A stretch of DNA of 64,000 nucleotides from Rossellomorea orangium (GCF_019334305.1 NZ_JAHWGH010000008.1:62001-126000); one strand, 5' to 3'; numbered from the stretch's first letter, positions 37,230 through 45,517 are shown. Numbers and translations are program-made. Notes: generated by a model not told the origin, from the letters alone.

Positions 37230-38120
37230 GTGGAAAATAAAATCGTCATTGCGGGGGGAACCGGTTTTATCGGCCGGTATCTTCAGAAGAAATTCAAGGA
37301 GAAGGGCTATCACGTGACCATCATTTCAAGACAGTCTCCACATGTTTCGTGGGATCGTCCCGATGACATTGTTCAGTCATTAAGTGATGCAGATATGCTC
37401 ATTAATCTTGCAGGAAAATCAGTCGATTGCCGCTACAACGAAAAAAACAAAGCCGAAATTTTTCGCTCCAGGACCGAAACAACGGATCTCTTGGGGAACG
37501 CCCTCTTACAATGTCAGAATCCACCGCCTTTATGGATCAATTCCAGTACGGCAACCATCTATCGTCATGCAGAAGACCGGCCCATGACGGAAGAAGGCGG
37601 CGAGATCGGCACGGGGTTTTCTGTCGAAGTGGCCAAAGAGTGGGAGAAGGCATTCTTCTCGTTTTCACTTCCGAAAACCAGGCTCGCCGCTTTACGAATC
37701 GCCATTGTCCTTGGGCCCGATGGCGGAGTGATGACGCCTTATAAAAATCTGGTCAAATTTGGCCTTGGGGGAGTGCAGGGGCCGGGGAGTCAGAAATTCA
37801 GCTGGATTCATGTAGAAGACCTGTTCCGCGTCATCCTTTTTCTGAAGGATTCGAAGGAGTTATCCGGGGTGTTCAACTGTTCTTCTCCAAATCCTGTCAC
37901 CAATCGGGAATTCATGGCACAATTAAGAAACGATATGAACAGGAAAGTCGGTCTTCCGACTCCGAAGTGGATGCTCGAAGCAGGTTCCCTGCTGATTCAA
38001 ACGGAAACCGAATTGGTCTTGAAGAGCAGATGGGTCGTTCCGGAGAGATTGGAAAAATCAGGATTCGTCTTTCGATATGACACGTTGGAAAAGGCATTTG
38101 AACAAATACTCGCTAAATGA
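37230..38120 (+). CDS. yfhF: TIGR01777 family NAD-dependent epimerase/dehydratase-like protein
   Basis: A 296-residue extended-SDR-like protein. It has the dinucleotide-binding start IVIAGGTGFIGRYL, DADMLINLAGKSVDCRY, the INSSTATIYRH block and FSWIHVEDL, which mark the TIGR01777/SDR39U1 family (YfhF in B. subtilis). The physiological substrate is unknown. The start is uncertain: GTG at 37230 follows AAAAGAG by 8 nt and is chosen, and GTG at 37212 is the alternative. The promoter carries a CRP/Rex-like palindrome, which suggests redox or catabolic control. Confidence 0.82.
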   Translation: MENKIVIAGGTGFIGRYLQKKFKEKGYHVTIISRQSPHVSWDRPDDIVQSLSDADMLINLAGKSVDCRYNEKNKAEIFRSRTETTDLLGNALLQCQNPPPLWINSSTATIYRHAEDRPMTEEGGEIGTGFSVEVAKEWEKAFFSFSLPKTRLAALRIAIVLGPDGGVMTPYKNLVKFGLGGVQGPGSQKFSWIHVEDLFRVILFLKDSKELSGVFNCSSPNPVTNREFMAQLRNDMNRKVGLPTPKWMLEAGSLLIQTETELVLKSRWVVPERLEKSGFVFRYDTLEKAFEQILAK

Positions 38121-38124
38121 AGAT

Positions 38125-38155
38125 AAAAGGACTTGTCACAGCGACAAGTCCTTTT
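38125..38155. terminator. Bidirectional terminator
   Basis: Perfect 13-bp stem AAAAGGACTTGTC / GACAAGTCCTTTT between convergent genes. Confidence 0.92.
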
Positions 38156-38160
38156 CGTAT

Positions 38161-38538
38161 CTACCGATCATTCTCCATGAAATCATAGGTTGTCCAGCAG
38201 CGGTTCATCACGATTCCTTTTTGCTCCGCATACTCATCTCCCCATTTACACATCTCAAATAAAGTGCTCTGAAGCTTCTTTCCCATCTCAGTCGTCGAGT
38301 ACTCGACTTTCGGAGGGACCTCCTGGTAAACCGTCCTTGAGACGAGTCCATGCTCTTCAAGCTCCCGAAGCTGCTGGGTAAGCATTTTCTGTGTGATGTT
38401 CGGCAAGGAACGCTTCAACTCATTAAATCGCTTTACCCCTTCGTTTAAATTCCATAGTATGAGGACCTTCCATTTCCCTCCGATGACGTCAATCACGAGG
38501 TCGATGGAGCATTGATATTCCGGGTTTAGTTGTTTCAT
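38161..38538 (-). CDS. HxlR-family winged-helix regulator 1
   Basis: A 125-residue regulator with the HxlR signature (DVIGGKWKVLILWNL, then RFNELKRSLPNITQKMLTQQ). Cys10 in YQCSID sits where YodB, HypR and CatR carry the cysteine that senses quinones, aldehydes or disulfide stress. The gene is divergent from a quinone-oxidoreductase-like gene, the usual target arrangement. AGGAGG lies 7 nt before the ATG at 38538. The divergent region carries two kinds of palindromes, one of which is probably its operator. Confidence 0.9.
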   Translation of the reverse strand: MKQLNPEYQCSIDLVIDVIGGKWKVLILWNLNEGVKRFNELKRSLPNITQKMLTQQLRELEEHGLVSRTVYQEVPPKVEYSTTEMGKKLQSTLFEMCKWGDEYAEQKGIVMNRCWTTYDFMENDR

Positions 38539-38574
38539 ATGAGTACCTCCTGGTTTCTGTTTGGTGTTCATTTT

Positions 38575-38666
38575 TTATTCAGCAGGTGAATAATCAAATT
38601 GATTCAGCTGTTAAAATCCCGATGAAATTCAGCTGCTGAAAAAGAGAAGATATTCAGCAGCTGACC
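38575..38666. repeat. Four-unit array of 25-bp repeats with a palindromic core
   Basis: Four copies of TTCAGCWGCTGAA (some degenerate) are centred at 38584, 38609, 38634 and 38659, spaced by exactly 25 bp. The third, TTCAGCTGCTGAA, is perfectly palindromic. The array lies between the hxlR start and the promoter of the divergent oxidoreductase gene. It could be a set of operators or a repeat element. Confidence 0.7.
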
Positions 38667-38737
38667 CCCTCTTATACAACGAACAAAGGCATCTCCCAGG
38701 TTTCCAAACGGTAACCAAGATACTAAATAGTGCCTAC

Positions 38738-38770
38738 TTGTTTAACGAGTTTATAGTATATATTATATAC
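38738..38770 (+). promoter_or_regulatory. Promoter and probable HxlR operator of the oxidoreductase gene
   Basis: TTGTTT (38738-38743) and TATTAT (38761-38766) are 17 nt apart. The perfect 15-bp palindrome GTATATATTATATAC (38756-38770) covers the -10 box, so a bound regulator would block the promoter. Confidence 0.65.
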
Positions 38771-38814
38771 CATGTAAGCAAAATAATCATAACGCTCTTA
38801 AGGAGATGAATATA

Positions 38815-39795
38815 ATGAAGGCTCTATTATTAAAGGATAAAGGTTTATGGAAAGACATGCAGGTGGAGGAAATCGAAACGCCTTCACCGGAAAAAGGAGA
38901 ACTTCTCGTGGAGGTACATGCAGTTGGGCTGAATCCGGTTGATTATAAGACAGCGACGAATGGGATGCCTGCTTGGTCCTATCCCCACATCCTCGGTTTG
39001 GATGTAGCAGGTGTGATCGCAGAAGTTGGAGAAGGAGTAACAGAATTCAAGGAGGGTGACCGTGTCGTTTATCATGGTGACTTCACGAAAAAAGGCGGAT
39101 ATGCTGAATACGCGATCATCACGGCACATACGGTTTCACGTATCCCGGACAGCGTTTCCTTTGAAGATGCGGCTGCTCTTCCGACGGCGGGCTATACGGC
39201 CTATCAGGCTATTCACCGTAAATTGCCCCTTGACCAGATTGATACGATTTTGATTCATGGAGGTGCAGGTGGTGTAGGCGGATTCGGTGTACAGCTTGCG
39301 AAACTTGCCGGAAAGACAGTCATATCCACTGCGTCCCGTCACAATCATGAATATGTGAAATCTCTCGGTGCCGATCATGTCATCGATTACAGAGAAGAAG
39401 ACGTGAATGCAAAAGTGATGGAAATAACGGATGGCCGTGGTGTTGACGCTGTCGTGGATGCGGTAAGCAGACAGAGTGCGACCGATTCCCTTGATGCACT
39501 CGCATACATGGGTCATATGGTTTACATTGCAGGTGCCCCTGATGTCACGAAGATCAAACCTTTCACGAAAGTCGTTTCGTACCATGAGATCGCTCTTGCA
39601 GCGGCCCATCAAACGAATGATATGAAAGCGCAGGAGGATTTTGCGGTAATCGGGGATGAGATGCTTTCCCTTCTGGAGCACGGGAAGCTGGAAGCCATGC
39701 TGAAAGAGACGGTCACTCTTGACGAAGTACCTGAAGCCCTGAGCCGTTTATCCGAACGACATGTAAAAGGTAAGATTGTAGCGAAATTAAAATAA
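38815..39795 (+). CDS. Zinc-type alcohol dehydrogenase / NADPH:quinone oxidoreductase (MDR family)
   Basis: A 326-residue medium-chain dehydrogenase. It has the N-terminal GroES-like domain (VHAVGLNPVDYKTATNG, LGLDVAGVIAEVGEGV) and the Rossmann motif HGGAGGVGGFGVQLAKLAG with SLGADHVIDYREED. The zinc cysteines of true alcohol dehydrogenases are missing, so a quinone or enone reductase using NADPH is more likely. The ATG at 38815 is 9 nt behind AGGAG; the ATG at 38806 directly abuts it and is rejected. It is divergent from hxlR and has its own terminator, and is probably induced by electrophiles. Confidence 0.88.
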   Translation: MKALLLKDKGLWKDMQVEEIETPSPEKGELLVEVHAVGLNPVDYKTATNGMPAWSYPHILGLDVAGVIAEVGEGVTEFKEGDRVVYHGDFTKKGGYAEYAIITAHTVSRIPDSVSFEDAAALPTAGYTAYQAIHRKLPLDQIDTILIHGGAGGVGGFGVQLAKLAGKTVISTASRHNHEYVKSLGADHVIDYREEDVNAKVMEITDGRGVDAVVDAVSRQSATDSLDALAYMGHMVYIAGAPDVTKIKPFTKVVSYHEIALAAAHQTNDMKAQEDFAVIGDEMLSLLEHGKLEAMLKETVTLDEVPEALSRLSERHVKGKIVAKLK

Positions 39796-39799
39796 TGGT

Positions 39800-39836
39800 A
39801 AAAAGGAGAGCCGTGATTTATGCGGCTCTCCTTTTC
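39800..39836. terminator. Bidirectional terminator
   Basis: Perfect 13-bp stem AAAAGGAGAGCCG / CGGCTCTCCTTTT. Confidence 0.9.
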
Positions 39837-39839
39837 CCA

Positions 39840-40595
39840 TTAAATGCTGTTGTGTCGTAAGTATTCAAGGCTTTTTCGGACGCTGTCGATGGGAGGGATC
39901 TTTGACTGGTCCTGTTCGACGATCCACCAGTCCACATCACTATGCATGCCATAGTTCAGGACAGAAGCGATGTCAACGCCACCCGATCCCAATTCAGCAA
40001 AAAAACGCTCTCCGTCCGTCGTCATATCCTTTAAATGGACAAGAGGAGCCCGACCTTGGTAACGCTTCAGCCACTCCACCGGATGCTCCCCGGCAAATGT
40101 CAGCCAGTAAATATCAAACTCGGCTTTTACCCAAAGGGGGTTCGTTTCTGAAAGAATCGTCTCAAGAGCCGTTTTCCCATTGGAAAGGGTCGTTAATTCG
40201 AAATCATGATGATGATAGCAGAGGGTAAGCCCAGCTTGAAAGCATTTGGCACCAATGGTGTTCAGATCATCGATCAAACGAAAATAATCTTCCTCTGTTC
40301 GTTCTTCAGGAGACAAGTATGGACATACGATGTAGCGGCTGCCGAGCTCAAGCTGATCGGTAATCACATCATCCAAACGGGTTCTAAGATCAGTCAGTGG
40401 GATATGACTGGAGACCGCCTGAAGTCCCAGATCATCGAGTACTTTCTTCAATTCTTTGGAAGAAAAACCTCCATAGCCCGCAAGCTCGACACCCTCATAC
40501 CCCAATTCAGCCACCTTTTGCAGGGTACCTCTGAAATCCTTTTCCGCCTCGTTCCTAAGCGTATACATCTGGAGGGCAACAGGGATTTTTTTCAT
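39840..40595 (-). CDS. Sugar phosphate isomerase/epimerase family TIM-barrel protein
   Basis: A 251-residue protein of the xylose-isomerase-like TIM-barrel family (AP endonuclease 2-like fold). It begins VALQMYTLRNEAEKDF and has AELGYEGVELAGYGG, YHHHDFEL and the metal-site strand LVHLKDM. Relatives include inosose dehydratases and epimerases, and the substrate is unknown. It starts 10 nt behind the marR gene and is probably co-transcribed with it. AGGAGTG lies 5 nt before the ATG. Confidence 0.85.
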   Translation of the reverse strand: MKKIPVALQMYTLRNEAEKDFRGTLQKVAELGYEGVELAGYGGFSSKELKKVLDDLGLQAVSSHIPLTDLRTRLDDVITDQLELGSRYIVCPYLSPEERTEEDYFRLIDDLNTIGAKCFQAGLTLCYHHHDFELTTLSNGKTALETILSETNPLWVKAEFDIYWLTFAGEHPVEWLKRYQGRAPLVHLKDMTTDGERFFAELGSGGVDIASVLNYGMHSDVDWWIVEQDQSKIPPIDSVRKSLEYLRHNSI

Positions 40596-40605
40596 ACCGT
40601 CACTC

Positions 40606-41040
40606 CTATTCTCTGGTCATGTTCGCGTTGATTTGAGAAAGCACGCTTTTATATACTTCTAATTCCTCCTCTGAAATTCCTTTAAGAATTGTCTCTTCAT
40701 ATAATTCCTCTATAAAAGGGGATAGCTCATTCTTGGCTGTCATTCCTTTTTCCGTGATAAAGATAAGGAAGGACCTTCTATCTTCTGTGTTTTTCTGTTT
40801 GTAGATCAGCTCTTTTCTTTCCAATATATCCAATATTCTGGTCACGGTAGGCTGATCTTTTTCTGACTTCATGGCCAGTTGTTTTTGGCTGATTCCATCT
40901 TGTTCGGCGAGCCTCTTCAAAACGGTCCACTGCTCAGGCGTCACATCGAAATCTTTCAGATTCACGGTGAGGAATCGAATGATATTTTTTACTGTGTGGC
41001 TTGTATACAAGCCAATGGTTTCATCGCGGGTCGTCTTCAC
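40606..41040 (-). CDS. MarR-family regulator
   Basis: A 144-residue winged-helix regulator with the MarR pattern VTPEQWTVLKRLAEQDGISQKQLA, then PTVTRILDILERKELIYKQKNTEDRRSFLI, the last part being the wing. It is divergent from an MFS transporter gene, a standard autorepressor-pump layout. It begins with GTG at 41040, behind AGAAGGTGA. The ligand is unknown. Confidence 0.9.
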   Translation of the reverse strand: MKTTRDETIGLYTSHTVKNIIRFLTVNLKDFDVTPEQWTVLKRLAEQDGISQKQLAMKSEKDQPTVTRILDILERKELIYKQKNTEDRRSFLIFITEKGMTAKNELSPFIEELYEETILKGISEEELEVYKSVLSQINANMTRE

Positions 41041-41117
41041 GGTTTTTCACCTTCTTTTAGTCTTTTCTTTATCATACATGAAATTCGACAGATATAAAAT
41101 TAATTGTCACAACAACT

Positions 41118-41167
41118 ATATTTACAAATATACATGTTGTAGATATAATTAGTGTAACAACTAGTTG
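41118..41167 (+). promoter_or_regulatory. Promoter of the MFS gene with candidate MarR operators
   Basis: TTTACA (41121-41126) and TATAAT (41144-41149) are 17 nt apart. The dyad ATATTT-AC-AAATAT (41118-41131) overlaps the -35 box and the 10-bp palindrome CAACTAGTTG (41158-41167) lies just behind the start of transcription. Either could bind the divergent MarR protein. Confidence 0.7.
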
Positions 41168-41184
41168 AACGAAGGAGAATGATT

Positions 41185-42384
41185 GTGGAACATACAACGA
41201 CACAAACCATCTGGACGAGGCCATTTTATATGGCGTTACTGAATAATTTTTTTCTGTTTTTAGTGTTTTACTCACTGTTAACCATCCTACCTCTGTATGT
41301 AATCGATGAACTTCATGGAACAGAAGGGCAGGCGGGGCTTGCCACCACGGTATTCTTATTATCGGCCATACTTGTTCGTCCGTTTTCGGGAAAAATCATT
41401 GAACTGTTAGGCAAGAAAAAGACGCTGATCACCAGTGTGTTGATGTTCGGTATTTCTACTTTCATTTATTTCTGGGTAAATGATTTTTATGTTTTAATGG
41501 GGCTTCGCTTCTTCCATGGAATTTGGTTCAGTATCGGATCGACGGTCTTAGTGGCGATTGCCGCGGATATGATTCCAGCGAACAGGAAAGGGGAAGGACT
41601 TGGCTACTTTGCCATGTCGATGAATCTGGCTGTGGTGGTGGGACCATTTCTTTCATTGGCCCTCATTAGATGGATCCCGTACACCTCTTTGTTCATGGGG
41701 CTTTCATGGATCATCGTCATCGGTTTTCTCTGCTCATTCGGGATCGAGGTGTCGGAGGACGAAACGAAAGCCGGGGTATCAAAACGGTTGACACTCAAGG
41801 ATTTAATGGAAGTGAAGGCGGTCCCGATTGCATTGGTGGGCTTTTTAACTTCATTTGCCTACTCCGGAATCATGTCATTTATATCCGTGTATGCCAAATC
41901 TGTCGGTCTATTTGAATCGGTCAGTTTATTTTTCGTCGTGTTTGCAGCGGCCATGCTGCTGTCGCGACCCTATACAGGTCGTTTATTCGATCGATCGGGG
42001 CCGAACTCGGTCATATATCCATCCCTTATGATTTTTGCCGTTGGATTGCTTCTATTGAGCGCCGCGCATTCGGTTTCTACATTATTGGTTGCAGGATCCC
42101 TGATCGGACTCGGTTACGGTGCTTTGCTTCCAAGTTTTCAGACCATGTCCATACAGGCTGCACCTAAAGGAAGAACAGGGCATGCAACGGCCACTTTCTT
42201 CATTTTTTATGACTTGGGGATTGCAATTGGATCGTTTGTGTTGGGGGTAGTTTCGGCGCATTTTGGGTTTTCGACCTTATATATCATTTGCTGCGGGGTG
42301 ATCTTGCTTACTGTGGCAGTATATAAAATTGTGACGAAACGAAGAAGAATGGCTGTGAATCAAGGGGAGGCATTGGAGTTATAA
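41185..42384 (+). CDS. MFS transporter, divergent from MarR
   Basis: A 399-residue membrane protein with twelve predicted helices. It has the MFS loop RPFSGKIIELLGKKKTLI between helices 2 and 3, and a start FFLFLVFYSLLTILPLYVID typical of small-molecule/drug exporters of the YfmO/YwoG type. The substrate is unknown. GTG at 41185 is preferred as start because AGGAG lies 7 nt upstream; ATG 41179 is only 1 nt behind it. It is likely repressed by the divergent MarR protein. Confidence 0.87.
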   Translation: MEHTTTQTIWTRPFYMALLNNFFLFLVFYSLLTILPLYVIDELHGTEGQAGLATTVFLLSAILVRPFSGKIIELLGKKKTLITSVLMFGISTFIYFWVNDFYVLMGLRFFHGIWFSIGSTVLVAIAADMIPANRKGEGLGYFAMSMNLAVVVGPFLSLALIRWIPYTSLFMGLSWIIVIGFLCSFGIEVSEDETKAGVSKRLTLKDLMEVKAVPIALVGFLTSFAYSGIMSFISVYAKSVGLFESVSLFFVVFAAAMLLSRPYTGRLFDRSGPNSVIYPSLMIFAVGLLLLSAAHSVSTLLVAGSLIGLGYGALLPSFQTMSIQAAPKGRTGHATATFFIFYDLGIAIGSFVLGVVSAHFGFSTLYIICCGVILLTVAVYKIVTKRRRMAVNQGEALEL

Positions 42385-42387
42385 GGT

Positions 42388-42425
42388 AAAGGGGGCTAAC
42401 CTTACTGAGGTGAGTCCCCTTTTTG
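42388..42425 (+). terminator. Terminator after the MFS gene
   Basis: AAAGGGGGCT and AGTCCCCTTTTT enclose an inner ACCT/AGGT pair, with a T-tail. Confidence 0.85.
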
Positions 42426-42499
42426 TGATCAGAGGTTAAAGTGAAGGTATGAACCTGAAACGAAACGTACACTCTAAAGGTATAGGGGAGGTGTATACC

Positions 42500-42655
42500 A
42501 TGGCACAAGACGTACTTTGTGAAGTAAGTAACTGCAGGTACAACAGTGAAGGGAAGAAATGTTCTGCCGATCAGATTTTCGTTGTCAGTCATAAAGGGAA
42601 CAAGGCACATAACAGCGAAGAAACGGATTGCAAAACATTCGAACCAGGTATGTAA
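42500..42655 (+). CDS. DUF1540 small cysteine-rich protein
   Basis: A 51-residue protein with four cysteines (VLCEVSNCRYNSEGKKC and ETDCKTFEPG), the pattern of DUF1540. The cysteines probably bind zinc. These short proteins are common in bacilli and clostridia, often related to sporulation, with no proven function. GGGGAGG lies 8 nt before the ATG at 42500, and longer in-frame extensions have no ribosome binding site. Confidence 0.87.
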   Translation: MAQDVLCEVSNCRYNSEGKKCSADQIFVVSHKGNKAHNSEETDCKTFEPGM

Positions 42656-42658
42656 CAT

Positions 42659-42696
42659 AAGAGAGGGCAACCATAGGCGTGGTTGTCTTCTTTTTA
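42659..42696 (+). terminator. Terminator after the DUF1540 gene
   Basis: GGCAACCA / TGGTTGTC stem, with outer AAGA/TCTT pairs and five T. Confidence 0.85.
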
Positions 42697-42727
42697 TGTA
42701 GTATTGATAACAATTCTCATTATTATA

Positions 42728-42754
42728 CAAAAAAGCTCACAATTAAATGTGAGC
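42728..42754 (-). terminator. Terminator of the second MFS gene
   Basis: On the minus strand GCTCACA TTTAAT TGTGAGC is followed by six T. It overlaps the last codons of the gene. Confidence 0.85.
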
Positions 42755-43957
42755 CTGACCAGCTTGTTCTGAGAGGGTGGTCGTCCGAAGTTGCCTATAT
42801 TTTGAATAGAAAAGCCCAGTCATCACTAGGGAAAGGCAGCCGAATAGGACCGTCATGATCTTCAGTCCGACAAGATCCAGCAGGAGCCCGGTTAATAGCA
42901 GGACAACCTGAAAAATCAGCCTGTCGAGCATATTTCTGAACGAAAAGAACCGGCCGTGGAATTCTTTCGGGATCCTGGTTTGAAAAATGGTGGCAGCTGT
43001 CGGGAAGAAGCATCCGACAGAAAAGCCAAAGACTGTGAACGCAAGCACAGACATCACGGGGCTTGTGGCAAAGTAGAGGAGCATTTGCGCTATCCCGATC
43101 ACAAAGCTGAAAGTGAACAGGATTTTATAGGGCGAGACCGTTTCGCCGATTTTCTTTACCGCAAATGCCCCAGTCATAAATGCAATTCCTTCCGCTGTAT
43201 AAATCCACCCTTTAATGGCGGAACTGTCCTGAAGCTCACTGATATTGATGACCATCAAGTTGAAGCCACCGATAAAGAGTAGCGGGATGAGTGTCATGAC
43301 AAGTGTCATGAATACGATGGGAAGACTTTTGATGACCGGAAATACTTCCTTGAATCCTGCCGCTTTTGGTTTTGTGCCCTGAGGAGTTTCCTGTTGTTTT
43401 TCATCGATTGTCAGGAACCAGGTCATGATGAACAGCGCGAGATAAGCCACCAGGGAAAGAACATACAGCATCGAGAGTGATATGATGACCAGCAGGATCC
43501 CCGCCAATGCCGTACCCAGAATCCTCGAAAGAGTGGCCACATTCATATGCACCCCGTTCATTTGCAGTAGCTCTTTTTCTTTTACTACCATGGGAATGGC
43601 AGCCTGAAGAGCAGGAAAATAAAAAGCGGCAGAAATTTGGATGCTCACCAAGAAGACGACCATCCATAGTACCGATCCTGTGTATATGGCAATCAACATG
43701 AAAACAACACTCAGCGCCCGTGTGAAACCCGATACGAGCATGACGGTTTTTTTATTCGCTTGATCCGTTATTTTGCCGGCTAAAGGTCCGACAGCAAGAC
43801 CCGCGAGAAGCCCCGAAGCCAGGATGACCGACTTCAGGAAGTCAGATGGCACCTTTTCCTGCATAAACTCCAGATTTCCGATGATCCCCAGCCATAATCC
43901 AAGCCCGGCGATAAATTCTCCGATCAATAAGATCCACACATTTTTATTTTTCCACAT
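42743..43957 (-). CDS. MFS transporter (macrolide-efflux-like)
   Basis: A 404-residue membrane protein with twelve predicted helices of the MFS_3/MefA-like type. It begins NVWILLIGEFIAGLGLWLGIIG, has GPLAGKITDQANKKTVML between helices 2 and 3 and SIQISAAFYFPALQAAIP in helix 4. Such proteins export drugs, peptides or siderophores, and the substrate is open. The ribosome binding site is only moderate (GAGGGACGG further upstream). It is transcribed alone. Confidence 0.85.
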   Translation of the reverse strand: MWKNKNVWILLIGEFIAGLGLWLGIIGNLEFMQEKVPSDFLKSVILASGLLAGLAVGPLAGKITDQANKKTVMLVSGFTRALSVVFMLIAIYTGSVLWMVVFLVSIQISAAFYFPALQAAIPMVVKEKELLQMNGVHMNVATLSRILGTALAGILLVIISLSMLYVLSLVAYLALFIMTWFLTIDEKQQETPQGTKPKAAGFKEVFPVIKSLPIVFMTLVMTLIPLLFIGGFNLMVINISELQDSSAIKGWIYTAEGIAFMTGAFAVKKIGETVSPYKILFTFSFVIGIAQMLLYFATSPVMSVLAFTVFGFSVGCFFPTAATIFQTRIPKEFHGRFFSFRNMLDRLIFQVVLLLTGLLLDLVGLKIMTVLFGCLSLVMTGLFYSKYRQLRTTTLSEQAGQAHI

Positions 43958-44129
43958 AGTAGGTCCGTCCCTCGCAGTCGATTTCGATTTATTTCGTTAC
44001 TCTAAATATACTATGGGTGGGATGGGAAGGGAATGGTTTTTTTGTGGGACTGTATTTGAACCTCCCCACCACCGGAACGAGAAAAGACACTCGTTAAATC
44101 CTATCTTTCAACAAAAATATCCCAAAACA

Positions 44130-44152
44130 AAAAACCCGCCAAACCTGACGAG
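44130..44152 (-). terminator. Terminator of hxlR 2
   Basis: On the minus strand AACTCGTC / GGCGGGTT (two G-U pairs) is followed by a T-run. The 43974-44129 stretch shows nothing else. Confidence 0.6.
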
Positions 44153-44155
44153 TTC

Positions 44156-44470
44156 TTATCCCTTCTCAATCCACTCCTGAGACCACTTCTCTATATTTTT
44201 CATCAAAGGCTCTAAAGAATAGCCTTTCTCTGTTAACGAATATTCTATGCGTACGGGTGTGTCAGGGTAGACGTCCCTTCTGACGATTTCTTCCTGCTCA
44301 AGGTCCTTTAGACGTTCTGAAAGGAGTCTGCCACTGATTCCGATGGCGTCCTTAATGGTGCAGTTTCGCTGTGGACCGGAAAGCAGTTGGTAGATGATAA
44401 GGGCTGTCCATCGCTGACTTAAAATACCGATGGCTTTTTCAAATCGTGGGCATATGTCGGATTGATTCAT
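44156..44470 (-). CDS. HxlR-family winged-helix regulator 2 (CatR-like)
   Basis: A 104-residue HxlR regulator (CPRFEKAIGILSQRWTALIIYQLL, then ISGRLLSERLKDLEQEEIV). The N-terminal cysteine in SDICPRF matches the redox-sensing position of CatR/YodB. It is divergent from a catechol 2,3-dioxygenase gene, as expected for a CatR-like repressor that senses catechols and quinones. The ATG at 44470 lies 7 nt behind GGAGG; the in-frame ATG at 44488 precedes that site. Confidence 0.88.
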   Translation of the reverse strand: MNQSDICPRFEKAIGILSQRWTALIIYQLLSGPQRNCTIKDAIGISGRLLSERLKDLEQEEIVRRDVYPDTPVRIEYSLTEKGYSLEPLMKNIEKWSQEWIEKG

Positions 44471-44573
44471 AAAAATGCCTCCATTCATCAGTGAAAAATC
44501 TAGTTAGTAGTATACCATATTCATCTTTTTATAGTAAGTTGATTACTTGACGGTTTTTAGTTATTTATTTAAA

Positions 44574-44596
44574 ATAAGTTACATAAAGTAACCTAT
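44574..44596 (+). promoter_or_regulatory. Candidate CatR/HxlR operator upstream of catE
   Basis: The dyad ATAAGTTAC-ATAAA-GTAACCTAT (inner arms GTTAC/GTAAC perfect, outer ATA/TAT) lies 34 nt upstream of the catE start. The related AGTTGATTACT is found 40 nt further up. Confidence 0.6.
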
Positions 44597-44629
44597 AAAT
44601 AAACATCAATATAAACGGAGGAAATAAAG

Positions 44630-45478
44630 ATGAACTTTCATAAATATCCCCATGTATTTGTCGGAGAAGTAAGTCTGAAAGTACAGGATCTACACCGATC
44701 TCTATCCTTTTACCAGAAAGTGCTCGGCTTCAATGTTCTGAACCAAACTGAGAAGAGTGCAACGTTGTCAGCAGACGGAAGTCATCCACTGTTAACTTTG
44801 GACCAGCCTGAGCATATCATGCCCAAAGAGCAGCGGACGACAGGCTTATATCATTTCGCCTTGTTGTTGCCTACTAGAGCAGACCTTGGGAAGCTGTTGG
44901 CTCACTTGATCAAGCTGAATATACAGCTGGGCTCGTCCGATCATCTTGTCAGTGAGGCTCTTTACTTGTCAGATCCCGATGGAAATGGAATCGAAATATA
45001 CAGGGACCGTCCATCGGAGGATTGGACATGGAATAGCGGCCAGGTAGAGATGGCGGTAGATCCCATCGATGCCCGGGGAATAGTAGCCGAGGCGGAGGGG
45101 GAAGCGTGGGATGGGCTTCCTGCCGATACGGTGATGGGCCATATCCATCTTCACGTTTCAGATTTGAAGTCAGCGGAAGAATTCTACGGGAAAGGCCTTG
45201 GCTTCGACGTTGTCAGCCGTTTTGGGAATCAGGCACTCTTCATTTCGACCGGAGGGTACCATCATCACATTGGACTGAATACCTGGAACGGGGTCGGCGC
45301 ACCGACTCCTCCGGAAAACAGTGCAGGACTCAACTGGTTCACCCTGCACTTCCCCAGTGAAGAAAAGCGGAGCATTGCCATTAACAACCTTCAATCCATC
45401 GGAGCATTCATCCAGGAACAAGAAGGAAGACTCCTCACCCGTGACCCATCCGGTAACTGCATCTACTTAAGCTTGTAA
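44630..45478 (+). CDS. catE: Catechol 2,3-dioxygenase
   Basis: A 282-residue extradiol dioxygenase that opens the ring of catechol next to the hydroxyl groups, using iron. It has two glyoxalase-fold halves. The first contains TGLYHFALLLPTRADLG and SEALYLSDPDGNGIEIY, the second GHIHLHVSDLKSAEEFY and GGYHHHIGLNTWNG with metal-binding histidines. It follows B. subtilis CatE well. The divergent HxlR protein and the operator-like dyad suggest induction by catechols/quinones. GGAGG lies 9 nt before the ATG. Confidence 0.92.
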   Translation: MNFHKYPHVFVGEVSLKVQDLHRSLSFYQKVLGFNVLNQTEKSATLSADGSHPLLTLDQPEHIMPKEQRTTGLYHFALLLPTRADLGKLLAHLIKLNIQLGSSDHLVSEALYLSDPDGNGIEIYRDRPSEDWTWNSGQVEMAVDPIDARGIVAEAEGEAWDGLPADTVMGHIHLHVSDLKSAEEFYGKGLGFDVVSRFGNQALFISTGGYHHHIGLNTWNGVGAPTPPENSAGLNWFTLHFPSEEKRSIAINNLQSIGAFIQEQEGRLLTRDPSGNCIYLSL

Positions 45479-45480
45479 AG

Positions 45481-45517
45481 AGAGGGACGGACCTCGAAAA
45501 TCGAGGTCCGTCCCTCT
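45481..45517. terminator. Terminator after catE
   Basis: Perfect 17-bp stem with a three-nt loop. Right arm TCGAGGTCCGTCCCTCT. A 21-nt copy of the right arm with its flank recurs at 45595-45615. Confidence 0.9.

Noticed and set aside
42708-42726. Fur-box-like sequence TTGATAACAATTCTCATTA
   Set aside because: It resembles the 7-1-7 Fur site, but it lies between two convergent gene ends with terminators on both sides and has no promoter to control.
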